Assembly (NCBI RefSeq): GCF_900103485.1
Contig: NZ_FNHW01000001.1
Location: forward strand, 2,625,057-2,689,056
Length of the DNA: 64,000 nucleotides
Reading direction: 5' to 3'
Origin: Fictibacillus solisalsi
GTDB taxonomy: Bacteria > Bacillota > Bacilli > Bacillales > Fictibacillaceae
The translations under genes and the position numbers were made by a program. The notes under the pieces are model-generated. The model did not search any database. It was given only the letters and a program-made list of their open reading frames with translations, and was not told the DNA's origin. This document shows positions 18,106-27,586 of this stretch, one piece after another. Positions within the stretch are counted from its first letter, which is position 1. Each line of letters begins with the position of its first letter.

Positions 18106-18660
18106 ATGGAAGCTTCACATTATTATTCAGAAATTGTGAAAGAATTAAGCAGAGCTGCCGACTTTATTTCTGATCAAGAAGCAGAAAAGTTAGTGGACGA
18201 AATTTTGCATGCCAAAAAGATCTTTGTTGCAGGAGCCGGCCGAAGCGGATTGATGGGAAAATCCTTCGTTATGCGGATGATGCATATGGGGCTTGATGCC
18301 TATGTTATCGGTGAAACGGTGACTCCCAACTTTACCGAGGATGACCTTATCATTTTCGCCTCAGGCTCCGGGGAAACGCAAAGCTTGATCTCCATGGCCG
18401 AAAAAGCGAAAAGCGTTGGCGGCAAGGTGATGGCCGTTACCATTTTTCCAGAGTCAACGCTCGGCAAAATAGCGGATGCCTGCGTGAAACTGCCGGGCTC
18501 TCCAAAAGACCAATCGGACAAATATAAAACCATACAGCCGATGGGATCCCTCTTCGAACAAACCCTGCTGTTGTTTTTCGATGCGGTGATTCTGCGTTTT
18601 ATGGAAAAGAAAGGGTTTGAATCGGACACCATGTTCGGCCGCCATGCTAATTTGGAGTAG
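18106..18660 (+). CDS. hxlB: 6-phospho-3-hexuloisomerase
   Basis: Converts 3-hexulose 6-phosphate to fructose 6-phosphate, the second ribulose-monophosphate step. A single SIS domain of 184 aa shows FVAGAGRSGLMGKSFVMRM (about 36-55) and the phosphosugar-binding ASGSGETQSLISMAEKAK region. Normal length, and directly downstream of hxlA. Confidence 0.95.
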   Translation: MEASHYYSEIVKELSRAADFISDQEAEKLVDEILHAKKIFVAGAGRSGLMGKSFVMRMMHMGLDAYVIGETVTPNFTEDDLIIFASGSGETQSLISMAEKAKSVGGKVMAVTIFPESTLGKIADACVKLPGSPKDQSDKYKTIQPMGSLFEQTLLLFFDAVILRFMEKKGFESDTMFGRHANLE

Positions 18661-18726
18661 AATAAGATTTAACAGGATGGGACTGCTTTTAGCGTTCCTT
18701 CCCGTGTACATAAAGGAGGAATATTC

Positions 18727-19443
18727 ATGCAGACATTAAAGGGAAAAACAGCGCTAATTACTGGAGCCGGCAGGGGTATCGGACGGGCTGCAGCGATCGC
18801 ATTTGCAAAAGAAGGTATTCATGTCGGCCTGATAGGAAGAACCCTTACCAATCTGGAAAAAACGGCGAAAGAGCTTAAGCCATATGGCGTAGATGTATCC
18901 ATCGCTGAAGCGGATGTAAGCGACTATGATGCGGTAGTAAAAGCCGTTGAAACCATTACTTCCGAGTTAGACCAAATTGATATTCTGATCAACAACGCCG
19001 GGATCGCCCAGTTTGGCGGATTCCTTGAACTTTCACCTGAAGAGTGGAAAAACATTATAGATGTGAATGTAATGGGTGTCTATAATGTCACAAGAGCGGT
19101 CCTTCCAGGAATGATTGAACGAAAAGCGGGAGACATCATTAATATTTCATCCTCTGCAGGACAAAAAGGAGCACCGGTAACGAGTGCCTACAGTGCCTCC
19201 AAATTTGCAGTCCTTGGATTAACAGAATCTCTCATGCTCGAAGTAAGAAAACACAATATCCGGGTCAGTGCTCTTACACCAAGTACTGTCGCAACAGACC
19301 TGGCGATTGGAACCAACCTTACGGACGGCAATCCAGAAAAAGTCATGCAGCCGGAAGACATGGCAGAGTTCATGGTCTACCAACTTAAATTAAATCCGCG
19401 TATTTTCATCAAAAATGCAGGCATGTGGTCAACCAATCCATAA
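18727..19443 (+). CDS. SDR family NAD(P)-dependent oxidoreductase (3-ketoacyl-ACP reductase-like)
   Basis: Classical short-chain dehydrogenase (238 aa). It has the cofactor motif TGAGRGIG at about 12-19, NNAG near 88, catalytic Ser in [11 protein letters not shown], and YSASK near 156. AAAGGAGG precedes ATG 18727. It follows hxlB by 66 bases and is closed by a terminator, so it is probably read with hxlAB. Automatic annotation would call it FabG-like. In this setting an aldehyde or ketone produced by formaldehyde stress is a possible substrate. Confidence 0.85.
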   Translation: MQTLKGKTALITGAGRGIGRAAAIAFAKEGIHVGLIGRTLTNLEKTAKELKPYGVDVSIAEADVSDYDAVVKAVETITSELDQIDILINNAGIAQFGGFLELSPEEWKNIIDVNVMGVYNVTRAVLPGMIERKAGDIINISSSAGQKGAPVTSAYSASKFAVLGLTESLMLEVRKHNIRVSALTPSTVATDLAIGTNLTDGNPEKVMQPEDMAEFMVYQLKLNPRIFIKNAGMWSTNP

Positions 19444-19453
19444 ACGAATGACG

Positions 19454-19488
19454 AAAGCAGCTTCTCCTTGCGAGAGTTGCTTTTTTTA
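19454..19488 (+). terminator. Terminator after the SDR gene
   Basis: Stem AAAGCAGCTTCTC / GAGAGTTGCTTT with seven T. It separates the SDR gene from the following dehydrogenase. Confidence 0.8.
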
Positions 19489-19561
19489 ACGTTTAAGTAA
19501 ATGGTGGATAAAAAATCTCACAAAGGGTATAGAATTTTATACCATATTTAGGAGGTTGATT

Positions 19562-20701
19562 ATGAAGGCCGTTACGTTCCAGGGAGCAAAAGAGATCGAA
19601 GTAAAAAATGTAGAAGATCCCAGACTGCAGGAAAAAGAAGATATTATTGTACGCATTACCTCCACTGCCATCTGTGGATCGGATTTGCACATTTATCAGG
19701 GAGCTCTTCCTGCGCAAAAGGATTATGTGATTGGACATGAACCAATGGGCATAGTGGAAGAAGTCGGGCCTGATGTTACCCGTGTGAAAAAAGGGGACCG
19801 TGTTGTTCTACCATTTAACATTTCATGCGGCCACTGTTATTATTGCCAGCATGAAATGGAAAGCCAATGTGATAATTCAAACCGAAATCCTGAATTTGAT
19901 ACAGGCGGATACTTCGGATTTACCGAGCGCTATGGTGACTACAGCGGCGGACAGGCTGAGTACCTGCGCGTACCATATGGGAACTTTATGCCGTTTGTCA
20001 TTCCGGAATCCGCTGAACTCGAAGACGAGGCTGTCCTCTTCATGTCCGATGTTCTGCCTACTGCCTACTGGAGCGTAGAAAACGCCGGGGTACAAGAAGG
20101 AGATACGGTTGTTGTCCTTGGCTGTGGTCCTATTGGTCTGATGACGCAAAAATTCGCCTGGATGAAAGGTGCCAAGCGAGTCATCGCTGTGGACAATCTC
20201 CCTTACCGTTTGAACCATGCCGTCAAGATGAACAATGTAGAAGCCTTCAACTTTGATCAGTTTGATGATATGGGCGCCCATGTTCACGAAATTACCCATG
20301 GGGGAGCAGATGTTGTCATCGACTGTGTTGGAATGGATGGCAAAAAGTCAGCCGTGGAAGCCATCGAGCAAAAGTTAAAGCTTCAGGGCGGGACACTGAG
20401 TGCGGTACAGATCGCCATCAGAGCTGTAAAGAAATTCGGCACCATTCAGATGACCGGGGTTTACGGGTCTATGTACAACATGTTCCCGCTAGGAAATATC
20501 TTTGAACGGAACATCACACTAAAAATGGGACAGGCCCCAGTGATTCATTACATGCCGATGCTTTTTGATAAAATCGCCAATAAGGAGTTTGACCCAACAG
20601 AAATTATCACCCACCGCGTACCCCTGGACCAGGCAAGTGAGGCGTATAAAACCTTCAACGATCATGCGGATGAATGCATAAAGGTGATATTAAAACCATA
20701 A
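19562..20701 (+). CDS. Zinc-dependent alcohol dehydrogenase (formaldehyde dehydrogenase-like)
   Basis: Medium-chain zinc dehydrogenase, 379 aa. Catalytic zinc ligands sit in TAICGSDLHIYQG and GHEP, the structural zinc cluster in CGHCYYCQHEMESQC, and the nucleotide-binding loop is VVLGCGPIGLMTQ near residue 187. Length and sequence resemble the formaldehyde-dehydrogenase-like branch. TTG 19556 directly abuts GGAGG and cannot be used; ATG 19562 (MKAVTFQG) has correct spacing. Its place behind hxlAB supports an aldehyde or alcohol detoxification role. Confidence 0.85.
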   Translation: MKAVTFQGAKEIEVKNVEDPRLQEKEDIIVRITSTAICGSDLHIYQGALPAQKDYVIGHEPMGIVEEVGPDVTRVKKGDRVVLPFNISCGHCYYCQHEMESQCDNSNRNPEFDTGGYFGFTERYGDYSGGQAEYLRVPYGNFMPFVIPESAELEDEAVLFMSDVLPTAYWSVENAGVQEGDTVVVLGCGPIGLMTQKFAWMKGAKRVIAVDNLPYRLNHAVKMNNVEAFNFDQFDDMGAHVHEITHGGADVVIDCVGMDGKKSAVEAIEQKLKLQGGTLSAVQIAIRAVKKFGTIQMTGVYGSMYNMFPLGNIFERNITLKMGQAPVIHYMPMLFDKIANKEFDPTEIITHRVPLDQASEAYKTFNDHADECIKVILKP

Positions 20702-20740
20702 AGCAAAATCCCCTTTGGGTATCCAAAGGGGACTTTGCTA
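20701..20740. terminator. Bidirectional terminator between dehydrogenase and lnr-like operon
   Basis: AAGCAAAATCCCCTTT pairs with AAAGGGGACTTTGCT around GGGTATCC. It lies between two convergent units and can end both. Confidence 0.8.
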
Positions 20741-21886
20741 TTAGATAAAGTTTCTTACATTATTTCCGCGGCTGAATTTGTAGATCGCGATCATGAAGAA
20801 GGCCATCGCAAAGGCGAATAGGATCGAAATGTTCATGGAAAGGCTGCTGAGTGTATGCCCTTTTTGCAGTTGGGTAATGGTGTCAAGCAGCCATCTCTGA
20901 GGCAGGAATTCTGCAATTTTTTGCATGGTCTTTGGCATAATTTCCACCGGCCAGAAGCAGCCTGCCAAAAGGCAGGTTGGCGTCATGATCAGGTTTTGCA
21001 TCGCTCCTGCTGAAGCTGTAGTAGATGCAAAGGAAGTAATCACAAGCGATAATCCTACTCCGGCAAGTGCGAAGATCAATAGTACTCCAACCATCGTCCA
21101 GAAAGAAACCCCTGGTGAAATATGAAATACCTTTGTCATTACTGTGAGCGTAATCAAAATTTGCACAAACATGATGATCATGTTCACAACCACATTGGAA
21201 AAGACATAGATTCGGCTGTTGATCGGAGAAGACATTAAGCGTAAATATGTTCTGTTTTCCTTTTCACGAATAATAATCTCTGATAATCCGCCTGCACTTG
21301 AAAGCATGATCATGATAAGGAAGCCAATCGTCTGACCTGTAATATCATTATTTTTGGAAGTATCCTTCAATGAATGACCTTCTAATTTAAAGCTTGATGC
21401 TTTGTACTGATCGTACATTTGTTGGAATGCCGCCTGGTCTCCTCCTGCCGCTTTGTTCAAGGAAGCCACATTGGACAGATAATTGTTCACATAGGATTTT
21501 ACAAAGCCTGTGATAGAGGCACCTTTAATCGAAACAATCTCAATATGGTCCGGGTCTCCGTTCATCACACTTTTTGAAAAGCCTGAATCCAGGATGATTA
21601 CACAATCCAGTTTTCCAGATGCAATCTGGTCTCTTACTTTTGAAGAATCGATATTCGTGACCTTAACATTATTTATTCCGCTGATGAATTTCACGGTATC
21701 TTTGGCTATTTTTCCATTGTCATGATTAACGACACCTGCATACATTGTAGTCGGGCCCGTATTCCCGTAAGCAGCGATCCCAATAAGAATACCAATCAGC
21801 GGAACAAACAGGTAGGTAAATAATCTTTTTTTGTCTTTAATAATAGATCTCAACGAATTTGAGATGAGCCAAAGGACTTCTTTCAT
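20741..21886 (-). CDS. ABC-2 type exporter permease (LnrN-like)
   Basis: Permease of 381 aa with one N-terminal membrane segment, a large extracellular domain (about 45-170) and five C-terminal segments. The coupling-helix region IIIREKENRTYLRLMSSPINS is typical of ABC-2 exporters. It is the last gene of a response regulator-kinase-ATPase-permease-permease operon that matches the B. subtilis linearmycin-resistance genes. It abuts the preceding permease without a gap. Confidence 0.85.
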   Translation of the reverse strand: MKEVLWLISNSLRSIIKDKKRLFTYLFVPLIGILIGIAAYGNTGPTTMYAGVVNHDNGKIAKDTVKFISGINNVKVTNIDSSKVRDQIASGKLDCVIILDSGFSKSVMNGDPDHIEIVSIKGASITGFVKSYVNNYLSNVASLNKAAGGDQAAFQQMYDQYKASSFKLEGHSLKDTSKNNDITGQTIGFLIMIMLSSAGGLSEIIIREKENRTYLRLMSSPINSRIYVFSNVVVNMIIMFVQILITLTVMTKVFHISPGVSFWTMVGVLLIFALAGVGLSLVITSFASTTASAGAMQNLIMTPTCLLAGCFWPVEIMPKTMQKIAEFLPQRWLLDTITQLQKGHTLSSLSMNISILFAFAMAFFMIAIYKFSRGNNVRNFI

Positions 21887-23008
21887 TTAAAACCCTTCCC
21901 TTCTTTTAAACGAAACGATGGCAATGCTTAAAAAGACAATCGCAATACCCAGGTTTAAACCAATGACTTGAAGAGAGGCAGTGAAATCATTGTTATAGAT
22001 ATTTTTGGTGATGGCTGTATTCGCCCATGTAATCGGGGAAAGGTTCATGATGAACTTCATCATCCCGTCTGCGCCTTCAATTTTGAAATATGCACCACCA
22101 AAGAATGAGGCAAGCTGAAGGATAATCAGAATGAGGGTCCTTGCAGCCTCACCGGTTTTGACCATATAGCTGACGCCAAGGCCGAAGCTGACAGCAAGGA
22201 AAACTTCAGACAGCAAAATGATGAAAACGAAACCAAGATGATCTCCCCAGTTCGCTTTAAACAAGAATGAACTTACAGCAACGATTAAAAAAAGAGACAA
22301 AAGGTTCAGCACAATGCTACCGATGATTTTCCCAATAAAGATTTCAGCTTTGGTGATCGGTGCAACGGCAAGTCGCACTGCAGTATTTCGAGTTCTTTCT
22401 CCTCTAAGCAGGAAGGTTGCTCCAATCGCTCCATATAGGGCAATCATTGTAGTTACCGCTACCGCATAATAATCCATCGACCCTGGTGCTTTTTTGGCGT
22501 TTAATGACATTTCTTTTACATAATCATGAGAGGTTCCGCCCGCCAGCACCGCCTGGGTTTGATTGGGCTTCACTTTAGCCACCTGGCTGACAAGATTATA
22601 TTTATCCGCAAAAGCAGTCAGCATCCCTTGAATAATACTGCTCTCGATGCTGTTCCGTTCACTGCCGTAGAAATTCATTCCCTTATTGGAAACCTCTACA
22701 TAGGCATCATAGTGGTTTTGCCTTACCGCCTTTTTCCCATCGGTTATATCCGACGCTTTATAAAAATGAATATTTTCCTTTTTAGCCGCTTTCATGAATT
22801 GTTCAAAGTATGGTGCAATGCTCGTGTTGTGGGTTTCTTTATATAGGACTTTCATTTTATCTATTTTTACTTGATTATCAAACGCATTGGATAACGCTGA
22901 TCCAAGAACCAGCATCATGACGATAGGAAACGCCAGCATGAAGATAATCGTTCGTTTATCCCTGATGCTGATTTTTAACTGCAGAAGTGCAATATTTAAC
23001 ACGTTCAC
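21887..23008 (-). CDS. ABC-2 type exporter permease (LnrM-like)
   Basis: Permease of 373 aa with the same layout as its neighbour: N-terminal segment, extracellular domain, and LLRGERTRNTAVRLAVAPITKAE before the C-terminal membrane bundle. It pairs with the following gene as an asymmetric exporter. LnrLMN of B. subtilis pumps out linearmycin-type polyenes; the actual substrate here is unknown. Confidence 0.85.
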   Translation of the reverse strand: MNVLNIALLQLKISIRDKRTIIFMLAFPIVMMLVLGSALSNAFDNQVKIDKMKVLYKETHNTSIAPYFEQFMKAAKKENIHFYKASDITDGKKAVRQNHYDAYVEVSNKGMNFYGSERNSIESSIIQGMLTAFADKYNLVSQVAKVKPNQTQAVLAGGTSHDYVKEMSLNAKKAPGSMDYYAVAVTTMIALYGAIGATFLLRGERTRNTAVRLAVAPITKAEIFIGKIIGSIVLNLLSLFLIVAVSSFLFKANWGDHLGFVFIILLSEVFLAVSFGLGVSYMVKTGEAARTLILIILQLASFFGGAYFKIEGADGMMKFIMNLSPITWANTAITKNIYNNDFTASLQVIGLNLGIAIVFLSIAIVSFKRREGF

Positions 23009-23061
23009 AGGGGGACCTCCTTATATGGATAGGAACTTTTGGCTTTGCATTTTTTAAAGCA

Positions 23062-23189
23062 GGAGATTTTGGCTTACGCCAAAACTCCCTTTAAACAAAT
23101 CGGCTTCTCTGTTAGCCCTTGTATGGTAGGAGATTTTGGCTTACGCCTTTTTCAAATGGTAGGAGATTTTGGCTTACGCCAAAACTCCC
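23062..23189. repeat. Three copies of a hairpin-forming repeat inside the lnr-like operon
   Basis: GGAGATTTTGGCTTACGCC occurs at 23062-23080, 23129-23147 and 23162-23180. The first and third copies continue with AAAACTCCC, giving GGAG-a-TTTTGGC-ttac-GCCAAAA-CTCC hairpins; the middle copy is truncated. They fill the 180-base gap between the ATPase stop and the permease start. They may temper or protect the downstream message, or be a small dispersed element. Confidence 0.8.
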
Positions 23190-24124
23190 TAATCCCTCAA
23201 ATTTCTTCCGGTTAGGGTGAGGAAGACGGTTTCGAGGTTGGGTGCCTGCTCCTCGAGGGAACGGATTTCAATGTTGCGGTTGATAAAATATTGGATGATT
23301 TTATTCAGGTTGCTTACTTCAGCCTGGGAGTTGATTTTTACGACGTTGTCTTCGACTTGAACGGTATTTACTCCGTTAATTTCTTTAATCACATTTTCTT
23401 CAAGGTTTTCATTGGATTTTACGTCGACCCAGATGTCTTTCGTATCTGTGATGATGGCTTTCAGCTGTTCTTTCGTACCTTCTGCGATGATTTTGCCGTG
23501 ATCCACGATGGCAATTCTCGAACAAATTTCTTCAACTTCCTCCATGTAATGGCTGGTGTAGATGACGGTGCATCCCATTTCGTTCAATTGCCGGACGGAA
23601 TTCAGGATGTAATTTCTGGACTGCGGATCAATCCCGACAGTCGGCTCATCCATAATAATGAGTTTGGGCTTATGGGCAATGGCACATGCGATGTTCAGCC
23701 TTCTCTTCATGCCGCCGGAAAAGTTTTTTGGCAAGCTCTTCTGTTTATCCACCAATCCAACAAACTTTAGCGCTTCCTCTACCCGGTCTTTCAGTTCTGC
23801 CCCTCTGAGGCCATAAAGTCCGGCAAAAAAGCGGACATTCTCAAAGGCTGTCAAATCTTCGTAAATGGCCAAATCCTGTGGAACGATACCGATGTTTCTT
23901 TTTGCAAATTTGCTGTGGTTCGCAATGTTTTTGCCAAGAATTTTGATTTCTCCTTCGTTGCTCCTCAGCAACCCTGCAACCATATTGATTGTGGTACTTT
24001 TCCCGGCTCCATTCGAACCAAGAAAGCCGAAGATTTCTCCTTCTTTAATGGTTAGGGACATATTGTCTACAGCGATGAAGTCACTGAATTTTTTTGTAAG
24101 ATTATTGATTTCCAAAACGTTCAT
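23189..24124 (-). CDS. ABC exporter ATPase (LnrL-like)
   Basis: ATPase of about 311 aa: Walker A GSNGAGKST near 35-45, Q-loop VPQDLAIYEDLTAFENV, signature FSGGMKRRL, Walker B LIIMDEP, and a C-terminal accessory domain. A GTG at 24133 is possible, but GAGGTGA is properly spaced for ATG 24124 (MNVLEINNL). Cognate partner of the two downstream permeases. Confidence 0.92.
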   Translation of the reverse strand: MNVLEINNLTKKFSDFIAVDNMSLTIKEGEIFGFLGSNGAGKSTTINMVAGLLRSNEGEIKILGKNIANHSKFAKRNIGIVPQDLAIYEDLTAFENVRFFAGLYGLRGAELKDRVEEALKFVGLVDKQKSLPKNFSGGMKRRLNIACAIAHKPKLIIMDEPTVGIDPQSRNYILNSVRQLNEMGCTVIYTSHYMEEVEEICSRIAIVDHGKIIAEGTKEQLKAIITDTKDIWVDVKSNENLEENVIKEINGVNTVQVEDNVVKINSQAEVSNLNKIIQYFINRNIEIRSLEEQAPNLETVFLTLTGRNLRD

Positions 24125-24245
24125 CCATCTCACCTCGGGTTATTCTTTATAGTGTCAGTATACGGAAAAAGAGCGAACCAACGCAGTGCATTAGTTCACT
24201 CTTTTCATATGAGAATTCTCATGTTCTTTCCATGAGTACCTTCCT

Positions 24246-25346
24246 TTAGCCCATGGGAAGAAGTGTCGTAACGGAAAATCCGTTCGTCCCATCAACAATG
24301 ACGGTACCGTTCACTGATGCGGTCCTCTCTTCCATCCCCATGATGCCAAGGCCTTTTACAACCTTTTGTGCACCTTTTCCATTATCTTTAACCTCTGCTT
24401 TGACCATCCGGTTAAGAACATGAATTTCAATCGAAATCTCCGTTGCTTTGCTATATTTTAATGCGTTCGTCAATGCCTCCGCAACGTTTTCTGTGATAAT
24501 CTTCCACTGGATCGGTGTAATCATATCCATATTGCCTTTATAGACAAACGGCACCTTTATCTGGTGTTTGATGGAAAACTCTTCAAGAATCAGCTTCAAC
24601 CGTTGTACTCCCATCTGTTCTGTTGGAGGCTTCATGTTCTTTAAAGTGATCCTTATATCTTCAATTCCTTGTTTGGAAATGGAAATGGCGTTTTGCATAA
24701 GCTCCTTTGCTTTTTCCGCATCCAGGCCAAGCAGGCTTTTTGCCGCCTCCATCTGGATCAGGGCTCCCGTCATGGAATGTCCGATGCTGTCATGAATTTG
24801 CTGGGAGATCCGGTTCCTTTCCTCCAGTCGGTTGGTGTATTCCGACTGTTTAATGAATTCCTGATTCTCGTTGAGACTGGCACTCAGGCGCTGAATATTA
24901 TGCCTCATTTTATCGAGCTTATTTTCATACATCATTATTTGTTCTGAATATCGCATAGCCATCATAAACGACACGAAGCTAAAAGCGGACACCAGGCCAT
25001 AAAGATATTCTGCTTCCGGCAAGTATAAAACCGGAATTAATCCCAGCGCCAGAAGGACTGACTTCACTTTAATAAAAGGAGATGCCAACTCATAAAAATT
25101 GATGGGCAGCAGCAAAATCAACAGCGGATTCACATCATAAAAGGACAGGAAGATGAGGATGACTGACCCCAGCAGAATCCCCTGCCTTATCCTTTCCTTG
25201 CTGAATACATACATGATACTATTCATGCTGATATACAAAAGAAGGCAAAAAACGATGTTCGGCAGGTTGTCCACATTGGCGTGGGCATAGCTGACCGCAA
25301 GAAAAAGAACAACGACCAGCTTGGTGTAAATGATCCATAGTTCCAT
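24246..25346 (-). CDS. NarL-type sensor histidine kinase (LnrJ-like)
   Basis: Membrane sensor kinase of 366 aa. Residues 1-130 contain five to six membrane segments with very short loops, consistent with intramembrane sensing. A coiled coil follows, then the HisKA_3 box RNRISQQIHDSIGHSMTGAL (phosphorylated His near 188) and an HATPase domain ending in GLGIMGMEERTASVNG. It abuts the response regulator gene. It probably senses the compound exported by the linked ABC system. Confidence 0.9.
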   Translation of the reverse strand: MELWIIYTKLVVVLFLAVSYAHANVDNLPNIVFCLLLYISMNSIMYVFSKERIRQGILLGSVILIFLSFYDVNPLLILLLPINFYELASPFIKVKSVLLALGLIPVLYLPEAEYLYGLVSAFSFVSFMMAMRYSEQIMMYENKLDKMRHNIQRLSASLNENQEFIKQSEYTNRLEERNRISQQIHDSIGHSMTGALIQMEAAKSLLGLDAEKAKELMQNAISISKQGIEDIRITLKNMKPPTEQMGVQRLKLILEEFSIKHQIKVPFVYKGNMDMITPIQWKIITENVAEALTNALKYSKATEISIEIHVLNRMVKAEVKDNGKGAQKVVKGLGIMGMEERTASVNGTVIVDGTNGFSVTTLLPMG

Positions 25347-25991
25347 TTACCCAACAGACCCGGTTAAATAATAGATGGCAATCTGTGTCCGGTGCTCCAA
25401 ACCGGTTTTGCCTAAAATAGAAGTGATATGGTTTGCAACCGTACCTTCCGATATGAAGAGCTGCTTGGCGATGGATTTATTGGAGTGTCCTTTGGCGATC
25501 AGTGCCATGATGCCCATTTCACGCTCGGTAAACAAGCTGGCATCAATCTTGTGCTCATCTTTTTTGCTTCCGTCCATATTTGACTTTAATTTATCCAGCA
25601 CCACATCCTGCATCACGGTATTGCCATGATAAACACTTTTTATGGCCTCTCTGATCCGCTCGGGCTCTGTATTTTTTAACAGATATCCTTTTGCCCCGTT
25701 TTTAATGGCATCAAATATGTATTCATCATCATCAAAGGTAGTAAGGATTAACGGCTTTGTCACCGTCTGTTCCGCAATCAGCTTTGTCGCCTCCACTCCG
25801 TTCATGTTCGGCATCCGTACATCAAGCAAAGTGATATCCACTTTATTCCATTTGCAATAGTCCACTGCCTCCTGTCCATCATTTAGCGTCGCGAGCACCT
25901 CAAAATCTCCATAAGTGCTCAAGATGATTTTCATGCCCTCCCGTATAAAGGAATTATCATCCGCAATCACAATTTTTATTGTCATTTTCAT
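25347..25991 (-). CDS. NarL/FixJ family response regulator (LnrK-like)
   Basis: Response regulator of 214 aa: receiver domain with acidic pocket ADDN, phospho-Asp in LLDVRMPNMNG near residue 57, conserved Thr-Thr and Lys, and a C-terminal LuxR-type helix-turn-helix (TEREMGIMALIAKGHSNKS). First gene of the operon; the order RR-HK-ATPase-permeases differs slightly from the kinase-first order in B. subtilis. The second ATG (MTIKIVIAD, two codons later) is an equally possible start. Confidence 0.92.
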   Translation of the reverse strand: MKMTIKIVIADDNSFIREGMKIILSTYGDFEVLATLNDGQEAVDYCKWNKVDITLLDVRMPNMNGVEATKLIAEQTVTKPLILTTFDDDEYIFDAIKNGAKGYLLKNTEPERIREAIKSVYHGNTVMQDVVLDKLKSNMDGSKKDEHKIDASLFTEREMGIMALIAKGHSNKSIAKQLFISEGTVANHITSILGKTGLEHRTQIAIYYLTGSVG

Positions 25992-26089
25992 TCAGCAGAT
26001 CGTATCTGCTGCTCACATCCTTCTATAATAATCTTACTTTCCTCTATAGTTAATTGGCTCTATTTTACCAAAAATCCTTTTTTCCATAC

Positions 26090-26122
26090 AAAAAGGGCCT
26101 GTCCCTTTGAACAGTCCCTTCC
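26090..26122 (-). terminator. Terminator of the Nramp-family gene
   Basis: On the minus strand AAGGGaCTGT-tcaaaggg-ACAGgCCCTT followed by TTT. Confidence 0.7.
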
Positions 26123-26129
26123 TTGAGGA

Positions 26130-27434
26130 TTATTTAAAGATATTTTGCAGCTCATTGATTCCAAGAAAAGCAAACATCAGTATACATCCAATAAGCACGG
26201 CATTGGCGAGCCACTTGTTACGATATTCCGGCTCGACCCGCTTCGAATTCAGGAGAACAACAAGAGATATGGCCAGAAACGGCATGAACAACGCGCCAAG
26301 TGCTCCATACAGGATAATCAATTCCACCGGTTTTCCGAAGAAAAAAATCAGCATTGGAGGAAACGTCAGCCATGCAAGGTATAGACGATACATCGGCTCC
26401 TTTTCCGAGACTGGCTTTATCGCTTTCACTTCTCCTTTTTTCAAACGAATCGTTTTAATAAAGTCAGCAAACAGGTACGGCACACCGTTCCATACGCCAA
26501 GAAGCGAAGTGAAGGCCGCTGACCAAAAGGCAACCAGGAAGAGCCATCTCATCGGAGTTCCAAATTCTTCACCCAGCATTAGGGCAAGGTTGATCAGCCC
26601 CTGGTCTCCACGAAGTTCAACATCTGTACCATATAAAAATTTAGCACCAATAATGAGTGCTGCCATGCAGAAAAGGCCCGTCATGGCATAAGCAGCTTTG
26701 GCATCCAGTCTCATTATCGAAATCCATCCCTTGCCGTTCCATCCTTTTTCCTTCAGCCAGTAGCCATAGGATGCCATGGTAATGGTTCCGCCTACTCCGC
26801 CAATCAAACCGAGCGCAAGCACGAAGGATCCATCTGGAACTTTGGGAACAATACCACCCGCAAATTCTCCCAAGCTTGGCAAAAAGAGAACGGCAGTCCC
26901 GATAATCGTAATAAACATAACACCAATCAGCACAGTCATAATCCGTTCAAACAAAAGGTAACGGCCTGTCCAAACGAGGGCAAAGCCCAATAGCGAATGA
27001 ACAACCGCCCAAGCCCAAACCGGCATGATGGGAAACATCGCATGCATGCCAAGACCGCACGTTAAGGCTGCCGCAGCGCCATAAATGTATCCCCAGATGA
27101 CAGTATAAACACCGAAATAACCTGTTGCCCATCTTCCCAGTGAATGCCACCCTTGCAATATCGTTTGTCCGGTGGCCAAATACCAGCGTCCTACTCCTTC
27201 ATTCAAAAAGTATTTTAAAATGGCTCCTACGATAACCGCCCAAACAAATGCCATCCCGAACGATGTTCCGATGACGATCGCTGTGATCATATCCGCAGTT
27301 CCTACACCGGTAGCGGCCACAACAAAGCCCGGACCGATCATTTTCAGTTTCTGGCCCCATGTCTGTGGCGGAGATCCCGCGTTTTTCATTGTGGTATGGT
27401 TGAGTTCCGTGCCTGCACTTGCTTCACTTTTCAT
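26130..27434 (-). CDS. Nramp-family transporter lacking the canonical metal motifs
   Basis: Membrane protein of 434 aa with about eleven segments that aligns with the Nramp fold (GPGFVVAATGVGTADM in TM1). Canonical Mn/Fe Nramp proteins carry DPGN in TM1 and MPH in TM6. Here TM1 has GTAD where DPGN is expected, and TM6 has TITMASYGYWL, so the Pro and His are missing. The substrate is therefore probably not classical Mn2+/Fe2+ and may be Mg2+, another cation or an organic solute. AGGGGACTGG precedes ATG 27434. A 280-base leader with a terminator-like hairpin precedes it. Confidence 0.8.
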   Translation of the reverse strand: MKSEASAGTELNHTTMKNAGSPPQTWGQKLKMIGPGFVVAATGVGTADMITAIVIGTSFGMAFVWAVIVGAILKYFLNEGVGRWYLATGQTILQGWHSLGRWATGYFGVYTVIWGYIYGAAAALTCGLGMHAMFPIMPVWAWAVVHSLLGFALVWTGRYLLFERIMTVLIGVMFITIIGTAVLFLPSLGEFAGGIVPKVPDGSFVLALGLIGGVGGTITMASYGYWLKEKGWNGKGWISIMRLDAKAAYAMTGLFCMAALIIGAKFLYGTDVELRGDQGLINLALMLGEEFGTPMRWLFLVAFWSAAFTSLLGVWNGVPYLFADFIKTIRLKKGEVKAIKPVSEKEPMYRLYLAWLTFPPMLIFFFGKPVELIILYGALGALFMPFLAISLVVLLNSKRVEPEYRNKWLANAVLIGCILMFAFLGINELQNIFK

Positions 27435-27586
27435 CTCCAGTCCCCTTTTCGCAATTTAGTAAAGCGTTTTCTAAACTCGTCACGATAAAACTTTTCTTAC
27501 AAATTTATTATGTCATTAGTAAAGAAAATTTTGAATACTTAATAGTTAAATATCCATCTCCTTTCCAAAGAGCATCAAAAAAAGCC

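Noticed and set aside
23062-23189. Three palindromic repeats as a mini CRISPR array
   Set aside because: Unequal gaps, a truncated middle copy and no cas genes anywhere in the window.
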